Made by a program: the position numbers and the translations under genes
In this document: positions 1 through 8,458 of the stretch, one piece after another
Layout of the letters: each line of letters starts with the position of its first letter
Position numbering within the stretch: the stretch's first letter is position 1
DNA from: Mycolicibacterium rutilum
GTDB taxonomy: Bacteria > Actinomycetota > Actinomycetes > Mycobacteriales > Mycobacteriaceae
NCBI RefSeq assembly: GCF_900108565.1
Contig: NZ_LT629971.1
Location: 2,232,001-2,296,000 of the forward strand
Length of the DNA: 64,000 bases
Direction: 5' to 3'
The notes under the pieces: generated by a model
The model's input: the letters and a program-made list of their open reading frames with translations, nothing else
Database searches by the model: none
What the model was told of the DNA's origin: nothing

Positions 1-86
1 AGGTCGACCGCGTCGTCGCCGCCGTCGACGAGTTGATCAGCCGCTATCCCGAGGCGGCCAAGTACACCTCGGGTGCCATCTTGTGA
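1..86 (+). CDS. purB: 3' end of a truncated gene, probably adenylosuccinate lyase
   Basis: The window opens inside an open frame (codons from base 3) that ends with TGA at 84-86. The visible tail is about 27 residues, ends in YTSGAIL and looks like the C-terminus of an actinobacterial PurB. The next gene starts at GTG 83, sharing bases with the stop codon, so the two are translationally coupled. The assignment rests mainly on synteny: in M. tuberculosis purB directly precedes cyp126 and purC. PurB would catalyse two lyase steps of purine synthesis. Too little is present to show a catalytic motif. Confidence 0.55.
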   Translation, partial: VDRVVAAVDELISRYPEAAKYTSGAIL

Positions 87-1297
87 CGCTGGTTGGGGTC
101 GACCTGACCGACCTGGACAACTTCGCCGACGGCTTCTCCCACGAACTGTTCGCGCGGCACCGCCGCGAGGCGCCGGTGTACTGGCACGAGCCGACCGAAC
201 ACACGCCCGACGGTGAGGGATTCTGGTCCGTCGCCACCTACGCCGAAACCCTTGCGGTGTTTCGCGATCCGCAGACGTTCTCGTCGGTGACCGGCGGTTC
301 GCGACCGTACGGCGGCACCCTGCTGCAGGACCTCGCCATCGCCGGCCAGGTGCTCAACATGATGGACGACCCGCGGCACTCGCAGATCCGCCGACTGGTC
401 AGTTCGGGGCTGACGCCGCGGATGATCCGCCGGGTGGAGGACGACCTACGGGCGCGCACACAGCGACTGCTCGACGCCGTCGAACCGGGCGAGCCGTTCG
501 ACTTCCTTGTCGACGTGGCCGCGGAACTGCCCATGCAGATGATCTGCATCCTGCTCGGAGTTCCGGAGTCCGAACGGCATTGGCTGTTCGAGGCAATCGA
601 GCCGCAGTTCGACTTCGGCGGCTCACGCAAAGCGTCGGTCGGCCAGCTCTCGGCCGAGGAGGCCGGCTCGCGGATGTACACCTACGGTCAGGAACTGATC
701 GCGGCCAAGCGCGCGCACCCGACCGACGACATGCTCTCGGTCGTCGCCAACGCGTCGGACGCCGAGCTCTCCGAACTCGAGCTCTACCTGTTCTTCAGCC
801 TGCTGTTCAGCGCCGGCGCCGAGACGACCCGCAACGCCGTGGCGGGCGGACTGCTCGCGCTGCTCGACCACCCCGACCAGATGTCGTCGCTGCGAAGCGA
901 TTTGACGCTGCTGCCGTCGGCTGTCGAAGAGATGGTGCGCTGGACGTCGCCTTCGCCGTCGAAGCGGCGCACCGCCACGCGGGACGTTTTGCTGGGTGGT
1001 TGCGAGATCGCGGCCGGGCAGAAGGTGCAGGTCTGGGAGGGATCGGCCAACCGGGACGCGTCGGTGTTCACCGACCCTGACGTGTTCGACATCGGCCGCT
1101 CACCCAATCCGCATCTGGGCTTCGGGCAGGGCGTCCACTACTGCCTCGGCGCGAACCTGGCGCGCCTGGAACTGCGTGTGCTGTTCGAGGAATTGCTGAG
1201 CCGGTTCGCTCGGGCGCAGTTGGTCAAGCCGGTCGAGTGGACGCGCAGCAACCGGCACACCGGAATCCGGCATCTGGTGGTCGAACTGGCGCCGTGA
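83..1297 (+). CDS. cyp126: Cytochrome P450, CYP126 family
   Basis: A 404-aa soluble class I P450, the usual bacterial length. Visible motifs are the I-helix AGAETT (Ala about residue 244), a K-helix E-x-x-R in EEMVRW, and the heme loop [11 protein letters not shown] with the axial Cys near residue 354. The N-terminus ([13 protein letters not shown]) closely matches recalled CYP126A1 of M. tuberculosis. GTG 83 overlaps the upstream stop and the gene's own stop overlaps the next start at 1294, so it lies in a tight operon. It would take electrons from a ferredoxin/reductase encoded elsewhere. The physiological substrate is unknown, and linkage to purine genes is conserved but unexplained. Confidence 0.9.
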   Translation: MTLVGVDLTDLDNFADGFSHELFARHRREAPVYWHEPTEHTPDGEGFWSVATYAETLAVFRDPQTFSSVTGGSRPYGGTLLQDLAIAGQVLNMMDDPRHSQIRRLVSSGLTPRMIRRVEDDLRARTQRLLDAVEPGEPFDFLVDVAAELPMQMICILLGVPESERHWLFEAIEPQFDFGGSRKASVGQLSAEEAGSRMYTYGQELIAAKRAHPTDDMLSVVANASDAELSELELYLFFSLLFSAGAETTRNAVAGGLLALLDHPDQMSSLRSDLTLLPSAVEEMVRWTSPSPSKRRTATRDVLLGGCEIAAGQKVQVWEGSANRDASVFTDPDVFDIGRSPNPHLGFGQGVHYCLGANLARLELRVLFEELLSRFARAQLVKPVEWTRSNRHTGIRHLVVELAP

Positions 1298-2238
1298 AAC
1301 CCGACGTGTTCGCCTTCGTCATGGCGACCGGCATCGTGTCGATCGCGGCGGCGAAGCACGGATTCGGGGACATCAGCCTGGCGCTGGCGGTGGTGGCCGC
1401 GGTCGCACTGCCGAGTTTGGCTGTGGCGGCAGCGGTTTCGTGGTGGAGGCGGCCGCTGGACCTCACCGATCCAGACGTCACGATCCGGTTGTACACGTTC
1501 GTCGCGGCGTGCGCGGTGCTCGACAGCAGGCTGATGGCGCACTTTTCGATGCTGTGGTCGCTGGCGGTGATGGCGGCCGCGGCGTGGCTGGTGGTGAGTG
1601 TGTTGACGGTGCGCAGCTTCCGCCGCCGGTCCGGGCCCGAGGTGCGCGGCGCGGCGCGCGGAGCGTGGGAGCTGTGCAGCGTCGGTACCTCCGGGCTGGT
1701 GATCGTCCTGGTGGCGCTGGCGCCGGTGTGGGTCGCGGCCGCGGTGTGGGTCGCCGCGCTGGTGCTCTATGCGTTGATGACGACGCTTATTCTGGCGCGG
1801 GCGATCGCCGCGCGGCTGGACCCGCGCGGGTTCGAACCCGACGCGTGGATCCTGATGGGCGGGTTGGCGATCGCCACCCTCGCCGGCGATCACCTGCACG
1901 GCGCGGGCTTGTCCGAAGTTCGCAGGGCGACTGTCGTCACGTGGGGCATCGCTTCGCTGTGGATCGTGCCGCTGACGTATTTCGCCGTGCGGCATCTGCA
2001 ACGAATCGAGGCGCGGCACTTCGCCGGGGTGTGGTGGGCGATGGTATTTCCGCTGGGCATGTACTCGGCGGCCACCCGCGCCATGGCTGTCGAAACCGGA
2101 TGGCCTGCGCTGCCGACGATTTCGCTGGCGTTCTTCTGGATTGCGTTTGCTGCGTGGGTGATTGTGGTGATCGCCGGCCTGCGGATGCTGTGGAACACGC
2201 GGGTGCGCCACCTACCCTCGAGGCATGGACTCCGATGA
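1294..2238 (+). CDS. TDT-family membrane transporter (TehA/SLAC1-like)
   Basis: A 314-aa protein rich in hydrophobic segments (about nine to ten). The opening [11 protein letters not shown] is typical of the tellurite-resistance/dicarboxylate transporter (TDT) family, which includes TehA, plant SLAC1 channels and yeast malate permease. GTG 1294 overlaps the P450 stop (GTGA) and is preferred over an upstream in-frame codon at 1237, which would lie wholly inside the P450 gene. The family moves small anions or dicarboxylates; the substrate here cannot be read from sequence. Its last 14 bases overlap the next gene, and that gene's promoter appears to lie inside its 3' end. Confidence 0.8.
   Translation: MKPDVFAFVMATGIVSIAAAKHGFGDISLALAVVAAVALPSLAVAAAVSWWRRPLDLTDPDVTIRLYTFVAACAVLDSRLMAHFSMLWSLAVMAAAAWLVVSVLTVRSFRRRSGPEVRGAARGAWELCSVGTSGLVIVLVALAPVWVAAAVWVAALVLYALMTTLILARAIAARLDPRGFEPDAWILMGGLAIATLAGDHLHGAGLSEVRRATVVTWGIASLWIVPLTYFAVRHLQRIEARHFAGVWWAMVFPLGMYSAATRAMAVETGWPALPTISLAFFWIAFAAWVIVVIAGLRMLWNTRVRHLPSRHGLR
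2213..2218 (+). promoter_or_regulatory. -10 hexamer for a leaderless start at 2225
   Basis: TACCCT (TANNNT) lies six bases before ATG 2225. In mycobacteria this spacing places the transcription start at the first base of the start codon. It sits inside the end of the upstream transporter gene. Confidence 0.45.
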
Positions 2239-2791
2239 CGCGTTCCTGCGGGTCTCCGACGACGACCGCGCCCACGTCCGCCAGCAGCTCGAGCGGGCGG
2301 TGGGAAGCGGCATGCTCACCCTCGACGAGTTCAGCGAACGGGTCGACACCGTCCTGACCGCGCGCACGCGGGCGGAACTGCGTCGCGTGGTGGCCGACCT
2401 GCCCGACACCGGACTGGTGGCGACCCGCGACGAGGTGATGCGCGGCTGGATGTCGACGATCTCGCGGAAAGGGCAGTGGGCGGTGCCGTCGCACATCCGG
2501 CTGCATACGCGGCTGTGCAGCACCACATTGGATTTCACCCAGGCGGTGTTGCAGAGCCCCGTCGTCACGGTGGACATCGACGACTACCTCAGTTCGACGG
2601 AGCTGATCCTGCCCGACGACGCGACCGCCGACGTCAACGGCGTCGACACGTTCGCCGCCGACACCACGGTCAAGGTGTCGCACGGTCAGCGTTCGGCGCG
2701 ACTGCATGTCGTGGTGCGCGGCCGGGTGCGGTTCGGGTCGGTGACCGCGCGGCATCCGTTCGGCCACACGTGGCGGCGCATGCTCGGCTGA
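2225..2791 (+). CDS. DUF1707 (SHOCT-like) domain protein
   Basis: 188 aa. The first ~60 residues carry the DUF1707 pattern (RVSDDDRAHVRQQLERAVGSG followed by LTLDEFSERVD), a short helical domain at the N-terminus of many actinobacterial membrane-associated proteins. The remainder resembles a beta-rich LiaF-like C-terminal region with no obvious membrane span. Its function is unknown; relatives often sit near envelope-stress or signalling genes. It overlaps the end of the transporter gene by 14 bp and appears to have its own promoter (-10 at 2213). Confidence 0.75.
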   Translation: MDSDDAFLRVSDDDRAHVRQQLERAVGSGMLTLDEFSERVDTVLTARTRAELRRVVADLPDTGLVATRDEVMRGWMSTISRKGQWAVPSHIRLHTRLCSTTLDFTQAVLQSPVVTVDIDDYLSSTELILPDDATADVNGVDTFAADTTVKVSHGQRSARLHVVVRGRVRFGSVTARHPFGHTWRRMLG

Positions 2792-2795
2792 TGCG

Positions 2796-3659
2796 TCAGA
2801 GGTCTCGGCCTGTCGCCGCGGCGATCTCGGCGAGCACCCGTCTCGGGTACTGCGTCAGGTCAAGCCAGGTGAACCGCAACACTTTCCAGCCGTGCAGCGC
2901 GATGACGTTCTGCCGGTTGCGGTCGCCCTGGAAAACCTCGCTGTCGGAGTGGAACGCCCAGCCGTCGACCTCGATGGCGACCTTCTCTTCGACAAATGCG
3001 ACGTCGACCTTGTAGCCGGCAACGGGGTAATTGGTCTCCCATCCGGTGAATCCGGCTTCGCGCAGCAGCTTGACCAGTATCCGCTCGGCTTCCGATCGCG
3101 CACCGTCCTCCGCGGCGCGCAGCAGCCGGCGCGCGGCCGGCGAACCGTGTCGGCCCTTGTTGCGCAGGTGCACCTTCCACAGGTGAGCGATTTCGACGTG
3201 CCGTTGCAGGGCGTGGTCCATCAATTGCGCGCCGCCGCCGCGTCGCACCGCAGCCTCGACGACGCTCAGGGCCAGCGCAGTGACCCGCAGTCCGTCGCGC
3301 TCGACGACGTCGCGGGAGGACAAGTCGCGGCGCCGCAGTCGCGTGCCCGGCCGGGTTCGACCGTTGCTCGACTTGGGCACTGTCACCTCGACGGTCGCCG
3401 GAGCGTATTTCGTCGCGCCGTGCCACCACGCGGCGGCCAGTCCGCTGGCGCAGGCTCGGGCGCCGAAGCTCCACACCGCTGCCCGGATTCGGGCCGCGTC
3501 CGTGAACGGCCGATCGTCGGCGAAGTAGACGCCGGGTCCGCAGCGCCGCCAACGCTTCGATCGCGTACGTCGTCGCACGGACTGGTCGCTCATCCCGATC
3601 TGACGGGCTTGAGCGAGGGTGATGACGCCGTCGTGGTCGCGTAACAGGTCTTCGAGCAC
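2796..3659 (-). CDS. AbiEi-like winged-helix plus DUF559 nuclease-fold protein
   Basis: 287 aa from GTG 3659. The N-terminal ~60 residues (LEDLLRDHDGVITLAQARQ then SVRRRTRSKRW) look like the winged helix of the type IV antitoxin AbiEi family. The C-terminal part is a DUF559 (Vsr/PD-(D/E)XK-like) domain with AIEVDGWAFHS and a WKVLRFTW strand. Such fusions are common multi-copy actinobacterial proteins of unknown role; no partner toxin is adjacent. The open frame extends to GTG 3743, but that start lies inside the palindromic repeat at 3701-3755, so the later start at the first conserved block is preferred. It is convergent with the DUF1707 gene, 4 bp apart. Confidence 0.7.
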   Translation of the reverse strand: MLEDLLRDHDGVITLAQARQIGMSDQSVRRRTRSKRWRRCGPGVYFADDRPFTDAARIRAAVWSFGARACASGLAAAWWHGATKYAPATVEVTVPKSSNGRTRPGTRLRRRDLSSRDVVERDGLRVTALALSVVEAAVRRGGGAQLMDHALQRHVEIAHLWKVHLRNKGRHGSPAARRLLRAAEDGARSEAERILVKLLREAGFTGWETNYPVAGYKVDVAFVEEKVAIEVDGWAFHSDSEVFQGDRNRQNVIALHGWKVLRFTWLDLTQYPRRVLAEIAAATGRDL

Positions 3660-3700
3660 ATGGATAGGACGCGCGCGAGTGCTCGATCGGCTCCCCGCCG

Positions 3701-3755
3701 TGCGATTTGTGAGTGAAAACGTTCGCTGAGCGATCGAAATCACTCACAAATCGCA
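3701..3755. repeat. 55-bp palindromic intergenic element, copy A
   Basis: Perfect 16-bp inverted arms (TGCGATTTGTGAGTGA at 3701-3716 and its complement at 3740-3755) enclose a 23-base centre containing CTGAGCGATCG. A second copy of identical total length and identical outer octamers lies at 27281-27335. It sits just upstream of the DUF559 gene and touches the 3' end of the gene at 3757. It could form a long hairpin in RNA. Confidence 0.75.
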
Positions 3756-3756
3756 G

Positions 3757-4374
3757 TCAGAGGCGGCGGGCCACGCCTGCTGAGCGCAACTCCAGGGCCG
3801 CCAGGCCGCGAATCGTGTCGGCGTCGTAGGCCCGCCATGCCGCGACCGGGTCGTCGTTGATGGCCACCAGCTTGGCCAGCGGCCGGTTCGCCAGCGCGCG
3901 CAGCGCGAGCAACTGCTCGCCGGCCGACGTGCGCGCGAGCGTGATCGCCGTCCACTTGCGGCGGGCGAACTTCACCCGCAGGTACAGCCACGGCATCCCG
4001 ACGAACAGGATCGGTGGGGCGGCCACCGCCAGCGCCAGCACCCACGCCAGCCACGAGGCGGTCGTGTCGAGGTTGTGGCCGGCGCCGGCGATGTCGAGCG
4101 CGGCCTCGCTGGCGGCCCGCAGCGGCCGGGCCAGCGCGTCGCCCACGAGCGGGAAGTCGTCGGTGCGGCTGCCCGCGGTGTCCAGGTTCTCCGACACGCC
4201 CGTGGCGCCGACCTCGACCTGGCGGCCGACCTCGGCGATCGTCGCGACCGCCGAGTGCACCGCCATGCCGACCAGCACCCAGATGATCGTCCAGACCAGC
4301 ACCACCGAGTCGCTGACGAGCTGGCCCAGCAGCCGCGACGGGGTGGTGGCGTAGGGGATAAACCGCGAAGTCAT
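3757..4374 (-). CDS. Conserved mycobacterial membrane protein (Rv0779c-like)
   Basis: 205 aa with two clear hydrophobic stretches: one near residues 20-42 (VVLVWTIIWVLVGMAVHSAV) and one around 110-130 (WLAWVLALAVAAPPILFVGM). Between them is a polar, probably extracytoplasmic segment; the C-terminus is basic and cytosolic-looking. It matches by position the membrane protein between cyp126 and purC in M. tuberculosis. It is divergent from purC with only 31 bp between starts, so the two promoters overlap. No enzymatic motif is visible and function is unknown. Confidence 0.7.
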   Translation of the reverse strand: MTSRFIPYATTPSRLLGQLVSDSVVLVWTIIWVLVGMAVHSAVATIAEVGRQVEVGATGVSENLDTAGSRTDDFPLVGDALARPLRAASEAALDIAGAGHNLDTTASWLAWVLALAVAAPPILFVGMPWLYLRVKFARRKWTAITLARTSAGEQLLALRALANRPLAKLVAINDDPVAAWRAYDADTIRGLAALELRSAGVARRL

Positions 4375-4393
4375 GGCAGTAGATGCTGCCCGA

Positions 4394-4399
4394 TAGGCT
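4394..4399 (+). promoter_or_regulatory. -10 hexamer, putative leaderless purC promoter
   Basis: TAGGCT followed by six bases and then ATG 4406. No Shine-Dalgarno sequence precedes the ATG, consistent with a leaderless transcript. Confidence 0.5.
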
Positions 4400-4405
4400 G
4401 GCCCG

Positions 4406-5290
4406 ATGCGCCCCGCTCTGTCCGACTACCAACATCTGGCCAGCGGCAAGGTCCGCGAGCTGTACCGGGTGGACGACGAGACGCTGCTGTTCGTCGCCTC
4501 CGACCGCATCTCGGCCTACGACTACATCCTCGACTCGCAGATCCCCGACAAAGGTCGCATCCTGACCGCGATGAGCGTGTTCTTCTTCGACCTGATCGAC
4601 GCGCCCAACCACCTCGCAGGCCCACCCGACGACGAGCGCATCCCCGCCGACGTGCTCGGCCGCGCGCTCGTCGTCCAGCAGCTGGAGATGCTGCCCGTCG
4701 AGGCCGTCGCCCGCGGCTACCTCACCGGCTCGGGCCTGCTGGACTACCAGAAGACGGGCACCGTGTGCGGTATCGAGCTGCCCGACGGGCTCGTCGAGGC
4801 CAGCAAGTTCGCCGAACCGCTGTTCACCCCCGCCACGAAAGCCGAACTCGGAGAACACGACGAGAACATCTCGTTCGACGACGTGGTCGCGATGATCGGC
4901 GCCGAACGGGCCGAGCAGCTGCGCGAACGCACACTGCGGACCTACGCCCAGGGCGCCGAACACGCGCTGGGCAAGGGCATCATCGTCGCCGACACGAAGT
5001 TCGAGTTCGGCGTCGACAAGCACGGTGAACTGCGCCTGGCCGACGAGGTGTTCACCCCCGACTCCAGCCGATACTGGCGCGCCGACGACTGGAAAGAAGG
5101 TGTCGTGCAGCAGAGCTTCGACAAGCAGTTCGTCCGTAACTGGCTCACCGGCGAATCCGGCTGGGACCGCGCTGGTGACGCCCCGCCGCCACCACTGCCG
5201 CCCGCGGTCGTCGACGCCACCCGCACCCGTTACATCGAGGCCTACGAACGCATTTCGGGTCTGAAGTTCAGCGACTGGATCGGCGCATGA
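4406..5290 (+). CDS. purC: SAICAR synthetase (phosphoribosylaminoimidazole-succinocarboxamide synthase)
   Basis: 294 aa, ATP-grasp-related enzyme joining CAIR and aspartate with ATP hydrolysis, a late step of de novo IMP synthesis in the cytosol. Diagnostic blocks are [20 protein letters not shown] near residue 12, [10 protein letters not shown], the [14 protein letters not shown] motif, the ADTKFEFG signature, and an [11 protein letters not shown] loop. Length matches the bacterial enzyme. The start is fixed by family N-termini and a -10 hexamer six bases upstream. Its TGA overlaps an ATG at 5287, so it may be coupled to the peptidase gene that follows. Confidence 0.97.
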   Translation: MRPALSDYQHLASGKVRELYRVDDETLLFVASDRISAYDYILDSQIPDKGRILTAMSVFFFDLIDAPNHLAGPPDDERIPADVLGRALVVQQLEMLPVEAVARGYLTGSGLLDYQKTGTVCGIELPDGLVEASKFAEPLFTPATKAELGEHDENISFDDVVAMIGAERAEQLRERTLRTYAQGAEHALGKGIIVADTKFEFGVDKHGELRLADEVFTPDSSRYWRADDWKEGVVQQSFDKQFVRNWLTGESGWDRAGDAPPPPLPPAVVDATRTRYIEAYERISGLKFSDWIGA

Positions 5291-5319
5291 GCGACGCTTG
5301 CGGAGCGAATCGACAAGCG

Positions 5320-7425
5320 ATGAACCCGCCGGTCGCCAAGCGGGTCGACACCCGCCGCGAGCATCACGGCGACGTCTTCGTCGACCCCTACGAGTGGCTG
5401 CGCGACAAGTCCAACCCCGAGGTGGTCGAGTACCTCGAAGCGGAGAACGCCTACACCGAGCACGCCACCGAGCACCTGGCGCCGCTGCGGCAGGTGATCT
5501 TCGACGAGATCAAGGCCCGCACCAAGGAAACCGACCTGTCGGTGCCGACCCGCCGCGGGTCCTGGTGGTACTACGGCCGCAGCTTCGAAGGCAAGCAGTA
5601 CAGCGTGCACTGCCGGTGCCCGGTCGACGATCCCGACGATTGGGTGCCACCCGAGCTCGACGAGCACACCGAGATCCCCGGCGAGCAGGTGCTGCTCGAC
5701 GAGAACGTCGAAGCCGAGGGCCACGAGTTCTTCTCGCTGGGCGCGGCGTCGGTCAGTCTCGACGGCAACATCCTGGCGTTCTCGGTCGACGTCAAGGGCG
5801 ACGAGCGATACACGTTGCGGTTCAAAGACTTACGCACCGGCGAGCTGTACGAGGACACCATCGCGGGCATCGGGCCCGGCGCGACCTGGGCCGCCGACAA
5901 CCAGACCGTGTACTACTCGACGGTCGACGACGCCTGGCGGCCCGACACCATCTGGCGACACCGCCTCGGTTCGGGCCAACCCGCGCAGCAGGTCTACCAC
6001 GAACCCGACGAGCGGTACTGGCTCGGCGTCGGCCGCACCCGCAGCGACAAGTACGTCATCATCGCGGCAGGCAGCGCCGTCACCTCCGAGGTGCGCTACG
6101 CCGACGCCACCGATCCCGACGCCGAGTTCACGGTCGTGTGGCCGCGCCGCGACCTGGTCGAGTACTCCGTCGAGCACGCCGTCGTCGGCGGCGAGGACCG
6201 GTTCCTGATCCTGCACAACGACGGCGCCGAGAACTTCACGCTCGTCGAGGCGCCCGTCGACAACCCGACCGCCATGCGGACGCTGATCGAGCACCGCGAC
6301 GACGTCCGCCTCGATTCGGTCGACGCGTTCGCCAACCATCTCGTCGTCGGCTACCGCGCCGAGGCGTTGCCGAAGATCCAGCTGTGGCCGATCTACGAGA
6401 CCGGCGAATACGGGCATGCCGAAGACTTCACGTTCGAGTCGGAGTTGACGTCGGCCGGACTGAGCGCCAACCCGAACTGGGATGCGCCGAAGCTGCGGAT
6501 CGGCGCGACCTCCTACATCACGCCGGTGCGGATCTACGACGTCGACCTGGCGACCGGTGAACGAACGCTGCTGCGCGAACAGCCGGTGCTCGGCGACTAC
6601 CGTCCCGAGGACTACGTCGAACGCCGCGACTGGGCGGTCGCCGCCGACGGTGCACGAGTGCCGATTTCGATCGTGCACCGGATCGGCCTGCAGTATCCGG
6701 CGCCGACGCTGCTCTACGGTTACGGCGCCTACGAGGTGTGCGAAGACCCGCGCTTCTCGATCGCGCGGCTGTCGCTGCTGGACCGCGGCATGGTGTTCGC
6801 CGTCGCTCATGTGCGCGGCGGCGGTGAGCTCGGCCGGTCCTGGTACGAACACGGCAAGATGTTGGAGAAGAAGAACAGCTTCACCGACTTCGTCGCCGTC
6901 GCACAGCATCTCGTGACCTCGGACCTCACTCGCGCCGAGAACCTGGTCGCCTACGGCGGCAGCGCGGGCGGCCTGCTGGTCGGCGCGGTGGCCAACATCG
7001 CGCCCGAACTGTTCGCGGGTGTCCTCGCGGCGGTGCCGTTCGTCGATCCGCTCACCACGATCTTGGACCCGTCGCTGCCGCTGACCGTCACCGAGTGGGA
7101 CGAATGGGGAAACCCGTTGGAGGACAAGACCGTCTACGAGTACATGAAGTCGTACTCGCCGTACGAGAACGTCGAGGCCAAGAACTATCCGGCGATCCTG
7201 GCGATGACGTCGCTCAACGACACCAGGGTGTACTACGTCGAACCGGCGAAATGGGTCGCCGCGCTGCGACAGACCAAGACCGACGACCATCCGGTGCTGC
7301 TCAAGACCGAGATGAACGCCGGCCACGGCGGGATCAGCGGACGCTACGAACGCTGGAAAGAGACCGCGTTCCAGTACGCCTGGCTACTGGACACCGCCAA
7401 GGCCGACCACACGCCGCTGCCCTAG
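5320..7425 (+). CDS. ptrB: Prolyl oligopeptidase family serine peptidase (oligopeptidase B-like)
   Basis: 701 aa from ATG 5320. An N-terminal beta-propeller is followed by an alpha/beta-hydrolase catalytic domain. The catalytic triad is visible: Ser of GGSAGG (about residue 548), Asp in SLNDTRVYY (about 634) and His in NAGHGGISGRY (about 669). It cleaves short peptides after basic residues or proline in the cytosol. An in-frame ATG at 5287 overlaps the purC stop, but the 11 extra residues it adds resemble an inserted short repeat and family alignment begins at MNPPVAKR. The M. tuberculosis counterpart is split into Rv0781/Rv0782; here it is intact. Its last 42 bases overlap the convergent gene. 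Confidence 0.92.
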   Translation: MNPPVAKRVDTRREHHGDVFVDPYEWLRDKSNPEVVEYLEAENAYTEHATEHLAPLRQVIFDEIKARTKETDLSVPTRRGSWWYYGRSFEGKQYSVHCRCPVDDPDDWVPPELDEHTEIPGEQVLLDENVEAEGHEFFSLGAASVSLDGNILAFSVDVKGDERYTLRFKDLRTGELYEDTIAGIGPGATWAADNQTVYYSTVDDAWRPDTIWRHRLGSGQPAQQVYHEPDERYWLGVGRTRSDKYVIIAAGSAVTSEVRYADATDPDAEFTVVWPRRDLVEYSVEHAVVGGEDRFLILHNDGAENFTLVEAPVDNPTAMRTLIEHRDDVRLDSVDAFANHLVVGYRAEALPKIQLWPIYETGEYGHAEDFTFESELTSAGLSANPNWDAPKLRIGATSYITPVRIYDVDLATGERTLLREQPVLGDYRPEDYVERRDWAVAADGARVPISIVHRIGLQYPAPTLLYGYGAYEVCEDPRFSIARLSLLDRGMVFAVAHVRGGGELGRSWYEHGKMLEKKNSFTDFVAVAQHLVTSDLTRAENLVAYGGSAGGLLVGAVANIAPELFAGVLAAVPFVDPLTTILDPSLPLTVTEWDEWGNPLEDKTVYEYMKSYSPYENVEAKNYPAILAMTSLNDTRVYYVEPAKWVAALRQTKTDDHPVLLKTEMNAGHGGISGRYERWKETAFQYAWLLDTAKADHTPLP

Positions 7426-7797
7426 GCGCCGGTGCGCCTCCGGCCAACCGGGCGGGGTGTGCTCCGCGCGGTCCCAGAAGGTGAAGACCGAGTCGGCCAT
7501 CCGCGTGCGGAATTTGGCCATCGTCGCGACGTGGGGTTGCTCGGCCACCGCGGCGTCGAGCGCGCTGCGGTCGCGCCAGGCGGACAGCGTGTAGAACGTC
7601 TTCTTCCGGGGCTGCGCGATCAGCGAGACGCCCAGCACCCCGGGCGACCTCAACATCTGCCTGCGGATCCGGAGCGCGGCGACCAAAAACCCCGGCACGT
7701 CTCGGTACCGCTTGAGTTCGAAGCGCGACGCCATCACCAGCGCGGGTGCGGTCGGTGGCTCGGCGGTCGTCGGCGTGGTCCAGGGGAGGGTGGGCAT
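7384..7797 (-). CDS. Monooxygenase-fold protein (DUF3291/ABM-like)
   Basis: 137 aa. After a proline-rich leader (MPTLPWTTPTTAEPP) comes the pattern MASRFELKRYRDVPGFL, RSPGVLGVSL, TLSAWRDRSAL and FRTRMADSVFTFW. This is characteristic of actinobacterial small proteins with a dimeric alpha/beta-barrel monooxygenase fold. Substrate is unknown. It is divergently transcribed from the TetR gene at 7892 across a 94-bp gap holding a palindrome, so it is the likely target of that regulator. It overlaps the 3' end of ptrB by 42 bp on the opposite strand. Confidence 0.7.
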   Translation of the reverse strand: MPTLPWTTPTTAEPPTAPALVMASRFELKRYRDVPGFLVAALRIRRQMLRSPGVLGVSLIAQPRKKTFYTLSAWRDRSALDAAVAEQPHVATMAKFRTRMADSVFTFWDRAEHTPPGWPEAHRRLGQRRVVGLGGVQ

Positions 7798-7821
7798 CAA
7801 GCAGACCTCTCGATCGGTAAT

Positions 7822-7836
7822 CTTGTCAGTGACAAG
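7822..7836. promoter_or_regulatory. TetR-type operator between divergent genes
   Basis: CTTGTCA-G-TGACAAG is a perfect 7-bp inverted repeat around one base. A related half-site, ATTGTCAAG, lies at 7863-7871, 21 bases before the TetR start. The location between a TetR gene and its divergent neighbour is typical for autoregulation. Confidence 0.6.
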
Positions 7837-7891
7837 TTACGACGCTAGGCCGGTATCTAGTCATTGTCAAGATGAGGCGTATGATGGTCGA

Positions 7892-8449
7892 ATGAGCCGC
7901 ACGTCGTACCACCACGGTGACTTGAAGGCCGTCATCCTCGCCCAAGCGGCCGAGCTGGTCGCCGAGCGCGGCGCCGACGGCATCTCGCTGCGGGAACTGG
8001 CGCGCGCGGCGGGCGTCTCCCATGCGGCGCCCGCCCACCACTTCACCGACCGCCGCGGGGTGTTCACCGCGCTCGCCGCGGAGGGCTGGCGCAAGCTGGC
8101 CGCCGCGCTGGCCGAGGCTCGGCCCGAGTTCATCGACGCGGCGCTGGCGTACGTGCGCTTCGCGCTCGACCATCCCGGGCACTACGCGGTCATGTTCGAC
8201 CGCTCACTCGTCGATCCCGACGATCCGGAACTGCGTGCCGCCCAGGACGCCGCCGGCGACGAACTGCGGCGCGGCGTCGGCACTCTCGACGACCCGCGCG
8301 CGGTTGAGGATCCGCGCGCCGCGGCGCTGGCGGCTTGGTCACTGGTGCACGGGTTTTCGCTGCTGTGGCTGAACAAGGCCATCGACGACGGTGGCGATCC
8401 GATCGCGACCGTGGACCGCGTCGCCGGGATGCTGTTCAAGACCGGGTAA
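7892..8449 (+). CDS. TetR/AcrR-family transcriptional regulator
   Basis: 185 aa. The N-terminal DNA-binding domain shows YHHGDLKAVILAQAAELVAE, then GISLRELARAAGVSHAAPAHHF with the helix-turn-helix around residues 33-52. The YHHGDL opening and H-x-x-H helix are typical of a common actinobacterial TetR subgroup. The C-terminal ligand domain is TetR_C-like. ATG 7892 is chosen because the domain begins immediately; the longer frame from 7712 would run through the operator and the divergent gene. It probably represses itself and the monooxygenase-like gene through the palindrome at 7822-7836. Its stop overlaps the -10 element of the next gene. Confidence 0.85.
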   Translation: MSRTSYHHGDLKAVILAQAAELVAERGADGISLRELARAAGVSHAAPAHHFTDRRGVFTALAAEGWRKLAAALAEARPEFIDAALAYVRFALDHPGHYAVMFDRSLVDPDDPELRAAQDAAGDELRRGVGTLDDPRAVEDPRAAALAAWSLVHGFSLLWLNKAIDDGGDPIATVDRVAGMLFKTG

Positions 8450-8458
8450 CGTGCGGGC

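Noticed and set aside
1138..2211. 357-codon minus-strand frame rich in Arg/His/Gln opposite the TDT transporter
   Set aside because: Low-complexity antisense translation without hydrophobic or catalytic pattern.
3657..3743. Upstream start at 3743 for the DUF559 protein
   Set aside because: It would place the N-terminus inside a palindromic repeat and adds about 28 residues with no resemblance to the AbiEi-like domain start.
5830..7326. 498-codon open frame on the minus strand opposite the prolyl oligopeptidase gene
   Set aside because: It is Arg/Val/Asp-rich mirror coding typical of high-GC antisense frames, has no family motif, and the plus-strand frame carries a complete catalytic triad.
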